Part shown: one piece after another, positions 4,946 through 5,506 of the stretch
How the letters are laid out: every line of letters begins with the position of its first letter
Numbering within the stretch: the stretch's first letter is position 1
Source: Moorella sp. UBA4076
GTDB lineage: Bacteria > Bacillota > DSM-521 > Neomoorellales > Neomoorellaceae
Reading direction: 5' to 3'
NCBI GenBank assembly: GCA_002383405.1
Contig: DFYS01000101.1
Location: 12,680 to 18,185, forward strand
Length of the DNA stretch: 5,506 bases
Position numbers and translations under genes: made by a program
The notes under the pieces: generated by a model
The model's input: only the letters and a program-made list of their open reading frames with translations
Told to the model about the DNA's origin: nothing
Databases searched by the model: none

Positions 4946-5506
4946 TTACAGGAATTGCCGGCAGCCCGCGGCGGCAGGGCAACAGCGAGCTCCTTTTAGA
5001 TGCCGCCCTGGATGGGGCCCGGGCCAAAGGGGCAACTGTTGCCAAGATCGTCCTGATCGATTTTAAGATCAATCCCTGCCGTGGTTGCGATTATTGCCGC
5101 CGCGGCCGGTGCATCCAGCGCGATGATATGGACTCCCTGGGGCCGCGCCTGGAACAGGCCGAGGCCCTGATTATTGCTGCGCCCATTTTCTTTTATAATG
5201 TACCGGCGCAGTTAAAGGCCCTCATTGACCGTTGCCAGCTCTACTGGAACCGCAAGCACCGGCTGGGTAAACCCATCGACCGCCAGCCCGGCCGCAACCG
5301 CGGTGTGTTGCTTGCCGTCGGTGCTACCAGGGGTGAACAGCTTTTTGCCGGTACCATTCTCACGGTTAAATACTTCTTTGAGGCCCTTAGCCTTGATTAC
5401 ACCGGCGACCTGCTGGTCCGCAGCGTCGATGAGTCAGGAGCCATCCGCGACCACCCGGAAGAGCTGGCCGCTGCTTTTCAACTGGGGCAGGAAGTGGCAA
5501 TAACTT
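4939..5506 (+). CDS. Iron-sulfur flavoprotein, NADPH-dependent FMN reductase family (3' end cut off)
   Basis: The first 189 codons are present and run open to the window edge. This is a flavodoxin-fold protein expected to bind FMN and pass electrons in the cytoplasm. The FMN phosphate loop GSPRRQGNS is at 8-16. Four cysteines, C47, C50, C53 and C58, form CX2CX2CX4C, which matches the compact [4Fe-4S] motif of archaeal and clostridial Isf-type flavoproteins. APIFFYNVPAQLKALIDR (81-98) is the usual second flavin-side segment. ATG 4939 is chosen because the protein then starts immediately before the first beta strand, and no in-frame ATG, GTG or TTG lies shortly upstream; it lacks its own RBS and overlaps a mini-ORF. 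Electron donor and physiological acceptor (ferredoxin, quinone or oxygen detoxification are all known in the family) cannot be read from sequence. The terminator after hsp20 suggests it is not part of the chaperone transcript. Confidence 0.9.
   Translation, partial: MLVTGIAGSPRRQGNSELLLDAALDGARAKGATVAKIVLIDFKINPCRGCDYCRRGRCIQRDDMDSLGPRLEQAEALIIAAPIFFYNVPAQLKALIDRCQLYWNRKHRLGKPIDRQPGRNRGVLLAVGATRGEQLFAGTILTVKYFFEALSLDYTGDLLVRSVDESGAIRDHPEELAAAFQLGQEVAIT

Overview
The window is a high-GC bacterial protein-quality-control locus, with every recognisable gene on the + strand. The mixture of GC-rich coding sequence, strong AGGAGG-type ribosome binding sites, U-tract terminators and a [4Fe-4S]-type flavoprotein of the kind common in anaerobes suggests an anaerobic, perhaps thermophilic, member of the Clostridia. 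A Moorella-like acetogen would fit, but that name is an inference from overall style and not from a marker gene.

Layout: (1) 1-184, leader holding the first copy of a 72-nt intergenic repeat (2-73) and a perfect 10-bp palindrome. (2) 185-1216, a DnaJ-type co-chaperone with an intact HPD motif but only one zinc centre (two CxxCxGxG motifs, not four). (3) 1217-1393, intergenic region with a candidate sigma-A promoter. (4) 1394-4021, full-length ClpB disaggregase. (5) 4022-4350, a 329-nt gene-free stretch carrying the second repeat copy (4050-4121), a 99-nt region closed by a 13-bp inverted repeat (4134-4232), and further hairpins before a strong RBS. (6) 4351-4818, a small heat-shock protein (Hsp20/alpha-crystallin), followed by a Rho-independent terminator. 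(7) 4916-4945, a 9-codon mini-ORF with the only good RBS in that gap; it overlaps the start of (8), 4939 to the window end, an NADPH-dependent FMN reductase-like iron-sulfur flavoprotein cut off by the window edge.

The first three genes make a coherent functional set. Hsp20 holds unfolding proteins in loose aggregates, the J-protein recruits an unlinked DnaK and delivers substrate, and ClpB threads polypeptides out of aggregates. Wide gaps separate the genes, so each may have its own leader. No CIRCE or CtsR operator was found in any of them.

The least explained parts are non-coding: the near-identical repeat in front of two heat-shock genes, the structured region upstream of hsp20, an imperfect inverted repeat that brackets hsp20, and the mini-ORF overlapping the flavoprotein start. 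No clearly new protein system is visible; the coding content is well-known families.
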